This document shows, piece after piece, positions 55,485 through 64,000 of a DNA stretch of 64,000 nt. Each line of letters begins with the position of its first letter. The first letter of the stretch is position 1. Below the pieces are notes generated by a model. The model saw only the letters and a program-made list of their open reading frames with translations. It was not told the origin of the DNA and made no database searches. Origin of the DNA: JAKQEM01 sp964391185. GTDB lineage: Bacteria > Patescibacteriota > Gracilibacteria > Peribacterales > Peribacteraceae. The DNA is taken from contig CAYMIX010000001.1 in assembly GCA_964391185.1 (NCBI GenBank), positions 1-64,000 on the forward strand. The letters run 5' to 3'. Position numbers and translations under genes: made by a program.

Positions 55485-57041
55485 ATGAAAGCAGTGCATG
55501 TGTTCAAACAATGGCTCGCACCAATGCTCGTCGTCATCGCGACGATGATTCCCTACGCAGCGTCACTGCATAATAGCTTTGTGGGCTGGGATGACCCAAT
55601 GTTGATCATCAACAATCCGATTATCAAAGCATTCACCCTTTCAACGATCACTCAAGCCTTCACAAGCTTCGACCCTGAGCTCTATGTTCCACTCACAACC
55701 ATCACCTATCAAATCAATCACCTGATAGCGGGACTGAATCCATTCGTCTATCACCTGACCAATCTCATTCTGCACATTGGCAACGCCTTACTCGTTCTGT
55801 GGATCGCACGCCTACTAAACTTAAATCGATGGGCAGCTTTATTTATCGCCCTGATTTTCGCCGTACACCCGATCAACGTCGAAGCTGTTGTATGGGCCAG
55901 CGCACGCAAGGATGTTCTCTCGGCATTCTTCTTGCTCTCAAGCATCGGCGCATATCTCAGATACACCAATGAAGGTTCGAAGCGATGGTACGCAGCGACA
56001 ATTATTCTGTGTCTCTTGGGTCTCCTCTCGAAAATAACCGTGATGATGTTGCCAGCGTTACTGCTGCTGATTGATTGGTATCTTGATCGCCCGATCAGCA
56101 AACAATCTATCGCGGAAAAAATTCCACATGCAATTCTCAGTGCGATATTTATCGTCGTCGCACTCTTTGGAAAATCTGACACGGGAACATTATTTGTCTG
56201 GGAAAAATTCTTGATGGGTGCAAAGGCAACGATGTTTTATCTGATGAAATTTTTTGTGCCACATGGCCTTTCGGTCGTGTACCCATACACAGAACTGGTC
56301 AGTATTTTCACAGCTGATTTGCTTCTATCAATGCTCGGTATAATTACGTTAACTTCTTTAAGCATTGGAGCCCTCCTGAAGTGGAAAATAAAAGCGCCAC
56401 TCTTCGCATGGGCATGGTATATCCTGCTTTTACTTCCTACATTTAACAACGCTGCAAAAGGAAAAAATGAATTGCTCGATTTATACTTCGCCTCCGATCG
56501 GTACGCATACGCTGCACTCGTTGGCTTACTGATTCTTATTGGCCTTGGGATCGAGCGCGGACTACGACGCTGGCCAACACCGACGGTCAGTATCACCTCA
56601 TTTGCTCTCATCATTTTCAGTATCGTCACGTATAACCAATCGATGACATGGAAAAATACAATGACAATCTTCACGCACGCAGCGGAATTTTATCCAAATT
56701 CCTACATCGCACATTCCAATATCGGCACCGAACTGTATAACGCTGGAGACATCGATGGCGCACTCGCTGCGTATCGCAAGGCGTTGGAAATCCGCGATGA
56801 CTCCGTGACGTGGTACAACGTCGGACAAATATTTTTAGTGCAGGGCGACCGTACCAAGGCTTCGGTGGCGTATCGCAATGCCATCACCTCGAGTCCGTTA
56901 CGAGTGGAGGCGTACATTCAGCTCGCAAAAATTCTCATCGCTCAGGGGGCAACAGAAGAAGCCCGACAACTTTTGCTCGAAGCAAATGAAAACACTCCGG
57001 GGAATGCGGAGGTGGAGGGGATGCTTGATATTATTCGCTGA
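55485..57041 (+). CDS. TMTC-like membrane protein with TPR tail
   Basis: 518 residues. About ten membrane helices cover 10-400, with the outer-loop motif NSFVGWDDPMLIIN and VHPINVEAVVWASARKDVLS typical of TMTC-like (O-mannosyltransferase-like, GT-C) proteins. Three to four TPR units fill 405-515. Eukaryotic TMTCs add mannose to proteins; in bacteria the donor and target are unknown. The end overlaps the convergent gene by eleven bases. Confidence 0.8.
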   Translation: MKAVHVFKQWLAPMLVVIATMIPYAASLHNSFVGWDDPMLIINNPIIKAFTLSTITQAFTSFDPELYVPLTTITYQINHLIAGLNPFVYHLTNLILHIGNALLVLWIARLLNLNRWAALFIALIFAVHPINVEAVVWASARKDVLSAFFLLSSIGAYLRYTNEGSKRWYAATIILCLLGLLSKITVMMLPALLLLIDWYLDRPISKQSIAEKIPHAILSAIFIVVALFGKSDTGTLFVWEKFLMGAKATMFYLMKFFVPHGLSVVYPYTELVSIFTADLLLSMLGIITLTSLSIGALLKWKIKAPLFAWAWYILLLLPTFNNAAKGKNELLDLYFASDRYAYAALVGLLILIGLGIERGLRRWPTPTVSITSFALIIFSIVTYNQSMTWKNTMTIFTHAAEFYPNSYIAHSNIGTELYNAGDIDGALAAYRKALEIRDDSVTWYNVGQIFLVQGDRTKASVAYRNAITSSPLRVEAYIQLAKILIAQGATEEARQLLLEANENTPGNAEVEGMLDIIR

Positions 57042-57843
57042 TTTCAAACTTCTTTGCCACCTCTCGTGTAATTTCTAGAGCAAACTTTTCGCCGAGAATA
57101 AGATATGGAATTCCTTCTTTTTCTAACGACTGATCAATGCGAGGGTCGTCGGTAAAGTGTCTGACGCCAGCGACAACATACGTCTTTCCTTTGTTAGCAT
57201 GAACACTCTCTGCAATTGCAGGAATCATACCTTGTTCGTTGCGGAGCTTTGATGAAACAGGCATAGAAAGAGATGCATCATTTTTTATAGCAACATCATC
57301 CCAGCCGCCAAACGTTATATCTTTTCTATCATGCAAACCAATCGCCCAAGGATATGTAAGTGGCATTGAGCGCCGAGGCGGCATGTTCTTGTTTCGCCAA
57401 TCTAATCCCTCTAAGAGAAAATGATCTCCTTCTTTGACTTGAGAATCTAAAGTCTGAGCTATTATATTCGCTGCAACAAAGGCCTTTCTTGCATGCTCTT
57501 TACGACTCTTATCCTGCACCGCATTAAGAAAATGAAGCTCGCCAATACCAATCACCTTCGCATCTTCATACGAAGCACTCCCCGCAATCACTTCAAACTT
57601 TTCACGTAATTCTTTATCAAATTCAGGATCGCCACTTAACTTCTCGGGCTGGGATCGTGGAAATTCACCATGAACAAGAAGCTCTCTCATCTGCTGACGA
57701 GCATTGTCTCTGTTACATTTCGTTTTCAATGCAACTGCACCTGCCACAAGACAAAGTCCAGCATTCGCAATCCACATGCGACGATTAAACTGCGATACAC
57801 CGCTTTGAGCCGGTCCTTCTGATTCTGGAAGCTTCTCTGTCAT
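57031..57843 (-). CDS. TraB/ChaN-like protein with signal anchor
   Basis: 270 residues. A hydrophobic segment follows an Arg pair (FNRRMWIANAGLCLVAGAVA, residues 19-38). The core has VIGIGELHFLNAVQ, HFLLEGLDW and VVAGVRHFTDDP, matching the spread of motifs in TraB/TIKI and ChaN/EreA-like hydrolase folds (GExH, LE, GxxH). Enzyme activity is not certain. On the minus strand TAATAT ends five bases before the ATG. Confidence 0.55.
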   Translation of the reverse strand: MTEKLPESEGPAQSGVSQFNRRMWIANAGLCLVAGAVALKTKCNRDNARQQMRELLVHGEFPRSQPEKLSGDPEFDKELREKFEVIAGSASYEDAKVIGIGELHFLNAVQDKSRKEHARKAFVAANIIAQTLDSQVKEGDHFLLEGLDWRNKNMPPRRSMPLTYPWAIGLHDRKDITFGGWDDVAIKNDASLSMPVSSKLRNEQGMIPAIAESVHANKGKTYVVAGVRHFTDDPRIDQSLEKEGIPYLILGEKFALEITREVAKKFEISE

Positions 57844-57945
57844 TTGTTATATTAAAGACTGATTCAATTATTAAGTCAATATACCACTCTGTACGACAGA
57901 CGAGGAGCTCCCCATCGTCATATACCACATTCCCCATCTTTTCCT

Positions 57946-57990
57946 ATGGCTGACCCTAAAAAAGATCCAGTGCCAGGAGAGAACGAGTAA
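57946..57990 (+). CDS. Possible 14-residue micro-ORF
   Basis: Reads MADPKKDPVPGENE, then TAA. A TATACC lies about 20 bases upstream and no Shine-Dalgarno is seen. It is too short to judge and could be chance, but the sequence is not repeat-like. Confidence 0.2.
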   Translation: MADPKKDPVPGENE

Positions 57991-58019
57991 AAATTAATTA
58001 GATTATTATTCGCAGATTG

Positions 58020-58048
58020 TTGACGATCCTGGTTTGTCACTCTATAAT
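58020..58048 (+). promoter_or_regulatory. Sigma70-type promoter of hsp20
   Basis: TTGACG, 17 bases, TATAAT (58043-58048). The -10 lies inside the CIRCE operator. Confidence 0.85.
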
Positions 58049-58060
58049 GTCGAGTGCTAA
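58034..58060 (+). promoter_or_regulatory. CIRCE operator (HrcA binding site)
   Basis: TTGTCACTC, nine bases, GAGTGCTAA; consensus is TTAGCACTC-N9-GAGTGCTAA. The right arm is perfect, the left differs at two bases. HrcA bound here would block the -10 of hsp20. Confidence 0.82.
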
Positions 58061-58077
58061 TTTAACCAACTTATTTT

Positions 58078-58449
58078 ATGGAACTAAATATCCGCGAAGC
58101 CATCGGCAACATGTTCCCTACCTGGGAAGAACTCGATGCACCTCAGGCAACTATTCAAGAAATGTTTGATGGAACATTCTCCGTTCCACCAACACCAGAA
58201 GCACCAACGATCGATGTCGCTGAGACAGATGACGAAGTGCAGATCACTGCAAATGTCGTTGGTTTTGATCCCAAATATTTGTGGGTAAATGTCGATCGCG
58301 GTGTGCTTACGATCAAGGGCGCATCTCAACAGGGCAACGCGCTGAATACATTCACGCAGCAAATTTCCATCCCCGAAGAAACCACCAAAGAAGATGTTGA
58401 ATGCGAGATGGAAGATGGAAAGCTGTTGATTACGATTCAGAAGAACTAA
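58078..58449 (+). CDS. Small heat-shock protein, Hsp20 family
   Basis: 123 residues. The alpha-crystallin domain covers about 38-122 (PTIDVAETDDEVQITANVVG, then DRGVLTIKG and ISIPEETTKEDVECEMEDGK). Holds unfolding proteins without ATP. It lacks the usual C-terminal IxI tail. Control by HrcA is expected from the CIRCE site. Confidence 0.93.
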   Translation: MELNIREAIGNMFPTWEELDAPQATIQEMFDGTFSVPPTPEAPTIDVAETDDEVQITANVVGFDPKYLWVNVDRGVLTIKGASQQGNALNTFTQQISIPEETTKEDVECEMEDGKLLITIQKN

Positions 58450-58581
58450 GCGAAGGGAACTGCTCAGGGTACAGGCAGCTTGCCTTATCTTGTATTCACA
58501 AATAACAATAGAGGGCACCCTGATGCAGTCATCATCAGAATTTTTACTTGCGCTCACTCAAACCGAACATGAGTTTTTATA

Positions 58582-58609
58582 TTGCAAATTTATTGTATGA
58601 GACTATATT
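58582..58609 (+). promoter_or_regulatory. Sigma70-type promoter
   Basis: TTGCAA, 16 bases, TATATT, leading to the gene at 58666 with a leader of about 50 bases. Confidence 0.65.
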
Positions 58610-58665
58610 GTTATAGCAACTTCACTTCGGGGTTGCCAGATCTTTACCATCAAAGGAGCGCGAAG

Positions 58666-59031
58666 ATGAGTAACGCCGGATTTTTTACCCTTCTTTCTGT
58701 TATTTGTTTTCTTTTTTCTCGGGATTTTTATTATCGTTCGAAGGAGTTCGATTTCGACCCCTCTCTTAGGAAGTATGCTACGATCTGGTTTGGCTTTGCC
58801 CTTATTTTTCTTGCGATGGTGCTCCTCTCTGAGGAGGTCTCGGACAAGATTTTGCATATTTCTCGCTATATTTTTGGCTTGGCTATTTTTGGCTTTGGCT
58901 CTTATGCAGGTTTTGCAGGGGCTCGTGCCGAATGGCGGGGCCCAAACAAGTCCCTCTTTCCTTATTTTTTGAGCCTTGGCAGCTTGATCATCTTCTGTAT
59001 TATTTTTAATAATATGTTGAGCCTCCTTTGA
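58666..59031 (+). CDS. Small polytopic membrane protein
   Basis: 121 residues with about four membrane helices. No family recognised. AAAGGAG eight bases before the ATG fixes the start; promoter and terminator flank it as a single unit. Many TTT/ATT codons, unlike the G+C-rich members of the same gene class. Confidence 0.65.
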   Translation: MSNAGFFTLLSVICFLFSRDFYYRSKEFDFDPSLRKYATIWFGFALIFLAMVLLSEEVSDKILHISRYIFGLAIFGFGSYAGFAGARAEWRGPNKSLFPYFLSLGSLIIFCIIFNNMLSLL

Positions 59032-59065
59032 AAATTCCGATTGGTCAAGGACGGCCATTCAAGTC

Positions 59066-59106
59066 CAACCCGGCGCGTGCACGTATGCATGCTCTGGGGT
59101 TTTTTG
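59066..59106 (+). terminator. Terminator of the 58666-59031 gene
   Basis: AACCC...GGGGTT outer stem, GCGTGC/GCATGC inner stem, followed by TTTTTT. Confidence 0.75.
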
Positions 59107-59140
59107 CGAGCTTAGCCAAGCTATCCCAAAAATGATCAGG

Positions 59141-59146
59141 TATAAT
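59141..59146 (+). promoter_or_regulatory. -10 of tRNA-Leu
   Basis: TATAAT, ending eight bases before the tRNA 5' end. No clear -35. Confidence 0.6.
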
Positions 59147-59154
59147 ACGATTAT

Positions 59155-59240
59155 GCCCGGGTGGCGAAATGGCAGACGCACCAGCCTTAGGAGCTGGCGG
59201 GAGCAATCCCATGGAGGTTCAAGTCCTCTCCCGGGCACCA
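59155..59240 (+). tRNA. tRNA-Leu, anticodon UAG
   Basis: 86 bases including an encoded CCA. The acceptor GCCCGGG pairs with CCCGGGC. The anticodon arm CCAGC/GCTGG has loop CTTAGGA (anticodon UAG). A long variable arm (CGGGAGCAATCCCAT) marks a class II tRNA. TTCAAGT is the T-loop. Confidence 0.97.
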
Positions 59241-59260
59241 ACCTTCGCTCTGCGAAGGTT

Positions 59261-59324
59261 GCCGGCCGTAGCTCCGATGTTAGTCGGAGATTTTTATATT
59301 ACTAAGTGTAGAGCTACGGTTGGC
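59261..59324. repeat. Nested palindrome and terminator after tRNA-Leu
   Basis: GCCGGCCGTAGCTC and GAGCTACGGTTGGC outer arms. Inside, CTCCGA/TCGGAG followed by ATTTTT (59272-59295) can terminate the tRNA transcript. An AACCTTCGC/GCGAAGGTT hairpin precedes it at 59240-59260. Confidence 0.7.
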
Positions 59325-59382
59325 AGACCAAGGAGCAGAGGCTGGCTTACGATACATTGCTCGCGCTCACGTAGCGCCGCCC

Positions 59383-60201
59383 CTACGTCAAATCCAACGG
59401 ATCTTTAATCAGCTTTTTGTCTTTGCGCCCGAACCACTCCTCCACCTCTTCGCGACGAGCCTCCGCAGCATCACGCAATTTATCTGCTTCGTGACGGGCG
59501 ATTTGTTTTTTCTTTTCTGCTTTTTGCGTCGCCTCTGCCTTCAAGCTTTTGGTCTCCGTCTGGATATCAAACAAGCTCTTCTGTAGAGATTCTTCCAAGT
59601 TCAGGAGCGAACGCCTATTTGCCGTGAGTGCCCCACCTTGTTTCAGCTCTTCTTCAAGCTTAATGCGCTTGCGTTCGGTATCCGCTTTGAGCATATCGGA
59701 TTTCTTTTTCGCTTCGCGCTCGATGTGTTCGAGGTCTCGCATAAGGTCACCATCAACATCCTCCGTCATGCGCACTTCGCGACCAGTTGCTTGTTGCTTC
59801 TGCACTTCTTCATCGTGTTTGGCGTGCTCAATTTTGTTTTGCACACGCAATTCCACAGAGTGACGGTGAAGTTGCTCCAGCGTCTTCAGGCGCTTTTCAT
59901 CTTCGACTTTTTTAGCAGCATCAATCTTTTCCTGGCGCTCATGTTCTAGTTTTTCTTTGTACTTTTTTTCGATGTCTTCGCGCTGCTTATCGTGCTTTTC
60001 CTGACGCCATTCTTCACGTTTGGCAGAATGTTCTTTCGCTGCAATCGATTCTGCCTGCGACTCTTTCTGCTGACGTTTCGAAACCTCCGCTGCAGACGCC
60101 TCGCGTTCTGCTCGCTTCTTTTTCTCTGCATCGAGCATCTCCTGACGCTTGCGGGTCAGCGCTTCGAACTGGGCTTTTTTGTCGTCGTTTGATGGAGACA
60201 T
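59383..60201 (-). CDS. Coiled-coil protein
   Basis: 272 residues, almost wholly Lys/Glu/Arg/Gln heptads, so a long coiled coil without a signal or membrane helix. The C-terminus ends in EEWFGRKDKKLIKDPLDLT. Function unknown; a cytoskeletal or scaffold role is possible. The ATG at 60201 is chosen because TATTGT ends six bases before it. Confidence 0.75.
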   Translation of the reverse strand: MSPSNDDKKAQFEALTRKRQEMLDAEKKKRAEREASAAEVSKRQQKESQAESIAAKEHSAKREEWRQEKHDKQREDIEKKYKEKLEHERQEKIDAAKKVEDEKRLKTLEQLHRHSVELRVQNKIEHAKHDEEVQKQQATGREVRMTEDVDGDLMRDLEHIEREAKKKSDMLKADTERKRIKLEEELKQGGALTANRRSLLNLEESLQKSLFDIQTETKSLKAEATQKAEKKKQIARHEADKLRDAAEARREEVEEWFGRKDKKLIKDPLDLT

Positions 60202-60220
60202 AAAAAAGACAATAAAATTA

Positions 60221-60583
60221 CTACGCTTCACTTTGCATTATTTTCTGGTGAATTTCATCCATCTCTCTTGCAAGCTTCTCGATATTTTGAGCAAAACGAT
60301 CAGGCCCCTTCTTTGCAACCATAGCCGCGGAGTCTGCAGCGTAAAGAATATGCCAATAAAAATTCTCATAGTTTGCACCATAGGTTTTCCCTATATCGCA
60401 AAATGTAGCGAGTACTGACATTAACGCAACATATAGCTCTCTGCAGGTATCATCCACAATTCTGAAGTCGGCTGATTCCGGAAGGTGTTTCAACTTTTCA
60501 ACCTTCTCAACCAATGTGCGATGGTCCAACTCAAACGCCGCATCCACATACGGCCCGTGATTATTCTGTTGTAGTTCAGTCAT
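60221..60583 (-). CDS. Unknown helical protein
   Basis: 120 residues, all-helical appearance, no family recognised. TAGGCT ends six bases before the ATG (minus strand), typical of the leaderless starts here. It lies 20 bases upstream of the coiled-coil gene. Confidence 0.65.
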   Translation of the reverse strand: MTELQQNNHGPYVDAAFELDHRTLVEKVEKLKHLPESADFRIVDDTCRELYVALMSVLATFCDIGKTYGANYENFYWHILYAADSAAMVAKKGPDRFAQNIEKLAREMDEIHQKIMQSEA

Positions 60584-60643
60584 GCAAAGAGCCTAGCTCA
60601 GTCAAAATAAATTCTGCAAGCCCCCCTTACCCCCATACTCCCC

Positions 60644-63600
60644 TTACTCAGCGTTCGCAGCGCGCGCCTTCTTCTCTTTTGGGCTCTTGATGAGCTTCTT
60701 AATTTCTTCGGTGAGCTCAGCAATATAATCTTCGCCACCTGCGCGCTTCACGAGCTCTATTTCATCGATGCGTAATGTACTTCCGCTAATCTTCCACTGT
60801 GGGTTCACTTGCAGCAATCGCATGATATCCATCGCTTCGATCTTCGCGCCCAGGTTCAAGACAACATCTTTTGCCGTCTTGGTTCGATCTTCTGTTTTTA
60901 CACGGATAACACCTGCTTTGCGGCATGCGAGCTTGAGGCGCAACACACTGAAGAGGTTTTGAACTTGCTTCGGCAATTCGCCATATTCATCGGTGAGATC
61001 TTTCTCGAATTCTCCGAGCGTTGCCTCATCTTCGGAGCCCGCCAATTTCTGGTATACAGAAATTTTCTCGTCACTGTCAGGAATATAAAAGCTTGGAATA
61101 AGCGCTTCGACTGGGAGGAGAATTTCGACGGTAATCTCTTCCTCCACTTCTGCACTTCCGCCGGACTTGAGTTCTTCGACTGCATTCTTGAGCATTCTCA
61201 GGTAGTGGCTCACGCCGACCGTGTTCATTGTTCCTGCCTGGCTCACACCAAGAATTTCTCCCGCGCCACGGATCTCAAGGTCGCGCATCGCAACTTGGAA
61301 CCCTGAACCAAGTTCACATGCCTCCACGATGGCCCGCAAACGCTTCTTGGCATCGTCTTTGAGCTTCTGAGTGTGATAGAGAAGGTACGCGAACGCCTGC
61401 GTCTTAGAACGGCCCACGCGACCTCGGAGCTGATACAACTGTGCGAGACCGAATCGTTCGGCTTCATTCACAATGAGTGTATTCGCACGAGGAAGGTCGA
61501 TTCCGTTTTCGATTATCGTTGAGCTGACGAGCACCAAGTACTTACCTTTTTTGAAAGACATAATGCGCTCTTCCAAGTCCTCTGGCTTGAGCTGACCGTG
61601 CGCAACCACAAACGATGCTTCTGGTACCAGCTTCCGGAGCTTCTCTGCGAATGCATCGATAGTTTCTACTTTGTTATGGAGCACGAACACCTGACCATTG
61701 CGCTGTGTCTCGTGCAAAATTGCCTGACGCACAAGGTGATCGCTGTATTTACGAACTTCCGTAATAATCGGCAAACGTCCAGGAGGGGGCGTTGTAATTG
61801 TTGTGATATCGCGGAGCTTATGTAGTCCTAAGTTCAATGTGCGTGGGATTGGCGTCGCCGTTAACGTCAAAATGTCGACAGATGCACGAAGTTCTTTGAA
61901 CTTCTCTTTCTGTTTCACACCAAAACGTTGTTCTTCATCGATAATCACCAAGCCAAGATTGAAGAACTTCACGTCATCCTGAATAAGACGATGTGTTCCA
62001 ATCACGATGTGTACCTCGCCTTTGCGCAACTTCTCGAGCGTGATCGCCTGCTCTTTTGGTGAGCGGAAGCGCGACATCATATCGATATTGATGTTGAATT
62101 CCTTCATGCGCTCACGGAAGTTTTGGAAGTGCTGGTCCGCCAAGATGGTAATAGGCGCGATAACCGCAACCTGCTTTCCATCCTGAACCGCTTTGAACGC
62201 AGCGCGCATTGCAACTTCTGTTTTTCCAAATCCCACATCTCCACACACCAAGCGATCCATCGGGTGTTCATCCTCCATGTCTTGCTTAATATCTTCGATC
62301 GCCTTCACCTGGCCAGGTGTCAGGTGATATGGGAACGACGCATCAAACTTCGCTTCGTCATCGTCATGAGCTTTATATGCAAATCCTTTCGCCGCTGCGC
62401 GCTTGGCGTATAAGTTCAACAGCTCTTTCGCGATCTCTTGCGTCTCATGCTTAATCCTCTCCATCAATTTCTTCCACGCAGTTTCACCAAGGCGCGTGAG
62501 CACTGGCTCTTGGCCTTCTTCATGAACGTATTTACTGAGCTTATCCGCTTGATCGACAGGGACGAATAACTTATCTCCTTCGGCATACGTGAGCTCCAAG
62601 TATTCGCGCGTCGTATCGTCGATGAGCTTCTGGGTCATTCCCTCGAACCGTCCGATACCGTGCTCCATGTGAACCACATAATCCCCTGGCGCGAGTGACG
62701 TGAGGAAGTCGAGCGCGAGCTTGGCGATCGTTCGTTGCTTAGCACCTTTGCGGAGGCTGAAAATCTCACGATCGGTGAGCAGCGCACACTTCATGTCTGG
62801 GTTCTGGATTGAGTGTGGGAGCAAGTCTTGTTCATCTGCACCAACCACCGTGACAGCGCCCGCTTCACGTTCCGTGAGAGAGAATCGAATACGCTCTTCT
62901 TTGAAGATGCCCTGCAATTCTTCGCTACGACGAGTCACAATCGAAATACTCCAGTCTTGTTGGAGCTTGTCCTTCAAATCATTCAAGAAATCCGTCAGTG
63001 TGTAAAATTTGAGCACGGAGAGATATCGCAAGTGCACATGGTGTTCCATTGATTCCGGGAACGATGTGAACCGCAGACAGTATCCCGACGTCGGACGTGC
63101 GATTTCATCCTGGTCATCGATCACCAACACATTTTCTTTGGGAATCTGACGATCAAGTGGCGCTGTTTCGTTGTATGTAACAGGGAACAAATCAAGCTCT
63201 TTGATCTGTTCCAAAATTTCTCCCTCCACCACCGGCGCAATACTTTCCACTTCATCGAAGGCGAACTGAACGCGATACATCGACGATGCCTGCACTGGGT
63301 AAATATCTAAAATATCCCCCTGCCTCCTATATTGCCCAGGCTCCAAATGTGGATCGTGCGCATGTTCATACCCACGATCGATCAACATCTCTACAAATTG
63401 TGTGAAGGGCACTTTCTGCCCAATCTTCAAATGCAATGACTCAGCTACAAGCTCTTTGTAGAGTGGGAATTCCACCCCCCATACCGCTTTGGATGTAAGG
63501 AAAATTCTCCTCTCCCCATGCATATACAGCAAAAATTGCTGCAATGCCTGGATAGTTAATTGTCCATCAGCGTGTTCCGAAATCACCGTCGTCTCTCGCT

Positions 63601-63814
63601 CGAAAAATTCCAACCAATGTTGCAACGCTGCCACCTGCGCCTCATCTTCCGTCACGAGTAATGTTGGCCGATCGTGAAACTGGAGAATATGACTAATGAG
63701 AAGCGCCTTCGCTGTTTCATTGCTTGCACCAGAGATCACCAAATCACCTTCTGCAGAGAGAAGGTCGGCGAGTTCCCGATGTGTGTCCCGTCCAATGAGG
63801 AGGGAAGGTTTCAT
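60644..63814 (-). CDS. mfd: Transcription-repair coupling factor Mfd
   Basis: 1056 residues (E. coli Mfd is 1148). Order: UvrB-like N-terminal domains to about 340, RNA polymerase-binding domain near 370-440 (PGDYVVHMEHGIGRFEGMTQ), then RecG-like helicase with Walker A GDVGFGKTEVA near 525 and DEEQRFGVKQ near 623. The C-terminal regulatory domain is present. It removes stalled RNA polymerase and recruits UvrA. Start at MKPSLLIGRD; no Shine-Dalgarno. Confidence 0.96.
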   Translation of the reverse strand: MKPSLLIGRDTHRELADLLSAEGDLVISGASNETAKALLISHILQFHDRPTLLVTEDEAQVAALQHWLEFFERETTVISEHADGQLTIQALQQFLLYMHGERRIFLTSKAVWGVEFPLYKELVAESLHLKIGQKVPFTQFVEMLIDRGYEHAHDPHLEPGQYRRQGDILDIYPVQASSMYRVQFAFDEVESIAPVVEGEILEQIKELDLFPVTYNETAPLDRQIPKENVLVIDDQDEIARPTSGYCLRFTSFPESMEHHVHLRYLSVLKFYTLTDFLNDLKDKLQQDWSISIVTRRSEELQGIFKEERIRFSLTEREAGAVTVVGADEQDLLPHSIQNPDMKCALLTDREIFSLRKGAKQRTIAKLALDFLTSLAPGDYVVHMEHGIGRFEGMTQKLIDDTTREYLELTYAEGDKLFVPVDQADKLSKYVHEEGQEPVLTRLGETAWKKLMERIKHETQEIAKELLNLYAKRAAAKGFAYKAHDDDEAKFDASFPYHLTPGQVKAIEDIKQDMEDEHPMDRLVCGDVGFGKTEVAMRAAFKAVQDGKQVAVIAPITILADQHFQNFRERMKEFNINIDMMSRFRSPKEQAITLEKLRKGEVHIVIGTHRLIQDDVKFFNLGLVIIDEEQRFGVKQKEKFKELRASVDILTLTATPIPRTLNLGLHKLRDITTITTPPPGRLPIITEVRKYSDHLVRQAILHETQRNGQVFVLHNKVETIDAFAEKLRKLVPEASFVVAHGQLKPEDLEERIMSFKKGKYLVLVSSTIIENGIDLPRANTLIVNEAERFGLAQLYQLRGRVGRSKTQAFAYLLYHTQKLKDDAKKRLRAIVEACELGSGFQVAMRDLEIRGAGEILGVSQAGTMNTVGVSHYLRMLKNAVEELKSGGSAEVEEEITVEILLPVEALIPSFYIPDSDEKISVYQKLAGSEDEATLGEFEKDLTDEYGELPKQVQNLFSVLRLKLACRKAGVIRVKTEDRTKTAKDVVLNLGAKIEAMDIMRLLQVNPQWKISGSTLRIDEIELVKRAGGEDYIAELTEEIKKLIKSPKEKKARAANAE

Positions 63815-63926
63815 GATATTTCCGGTGTTGTCGATATAAAACGTGCCGCCCCACCTCGTGGAACGTCAGGATTAATTCAAACAATGAATTCTAGATCTAT
63901 TATAGGCTAACTGACGCGATTAAACA

Positions 63927-64000
63927 ATGAAATTTAAATACCCTCATTTCCCTGTGCTGGCTCTGTTTTATTATGCAAAACAGTATTCATTCCTACGCGA
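63927..64000 (+). CDS. Possible 5' end of a gene cut by the window
   Basis: An open frame from ATG 63927 to the edge, 24 codons, starting MKFKYPHFPVLALFYYAKQY. A basic start and hydrophobic run suggest a membrane or exported protein. It is divergent from mfd. No Shine-Dalgarno and no clear -10, so the call is weak. Confidence 0.3.
   Translation, partial: MKFKYPHFPVLALFYYAKQYSFLR

Overview
The window most likely comes from a Candidate Phyla Radiation (Patescibacteria) genome, possibly the Peregrinibacteria/Peribacteria side; this is inference. The partial 16S rRNA differs from the consensus at usually invariant sites and is not followed by a tRNA spacer or 23S gene. Genes are compact, many have no recognisable family, and TGA is a normal stop, which argues against the recoded Gracilibacteria/Absconditabacteria. 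A phylogeny of positions 1-1031 would settle the placement.

Layout. 1-9191: 16S, an iron-permease-like membrane protein, sufD, a large unknown, a membrane TPR protein, sufB and a duplicated-domain lipoprotein. 9261-16057: a complete F1Fo ATP synthase operon in the order D-C-Z-B-E-F-H-A-G. 16248-24994: an APC permease, a Kup potassium transporter behind a probable c-di-AMP riboswitch, a Tat-signal protein resembling beta-carbonic anhydrase, a SIMPL protein, sufC and a [2Fe-2S] ferredoxin. 25113-37570: a TPR protein, lspA, ftsW, murG, a lipoprotein cyclophilin, gltX, a TrmB regulator, murB, a two-OB-fold SSB and several unknown genes. 37904-46712: an operon of five overlapping genes for exported Cys-containing proteins, one with an HExxH protease motif. 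46827-64000: dnaE, tsaC, nrdR, aspS, a TMTC-like membrane protein, a CIRCE-controlled hsp20, tRNA-Leu(UAG), mfd and unknowns.

Three themes connect the regions. First, two start modes coexist. Many genes have a -10 hexamer only 5-8 bases before the start codon (leaderless), while a scattered, mostly monocistronic set has full -35/-10 promoters, leaders, Shine-Dalgarno sites and their own terminators. The 16S tail carries an altered anti-Shine-Dalgarno. Second, gaps hold palindromic repeats of several families. One family of about 110 bp also lies in frame inside sufC, and other repeat-like stretches sit in murG, dnaE and a lipoprotein gene. Third, a TCTTAGAC element abuts the -35 of at least three promoters, including that of the ATP synthase operon.

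Functionally the window combines energy conversion, Fe-S assembly split over three loci, peptidoglycan synthesis, DNA replication and repair, tRNA charging, potassium homeostasis and an unexplained secreted-protein system.
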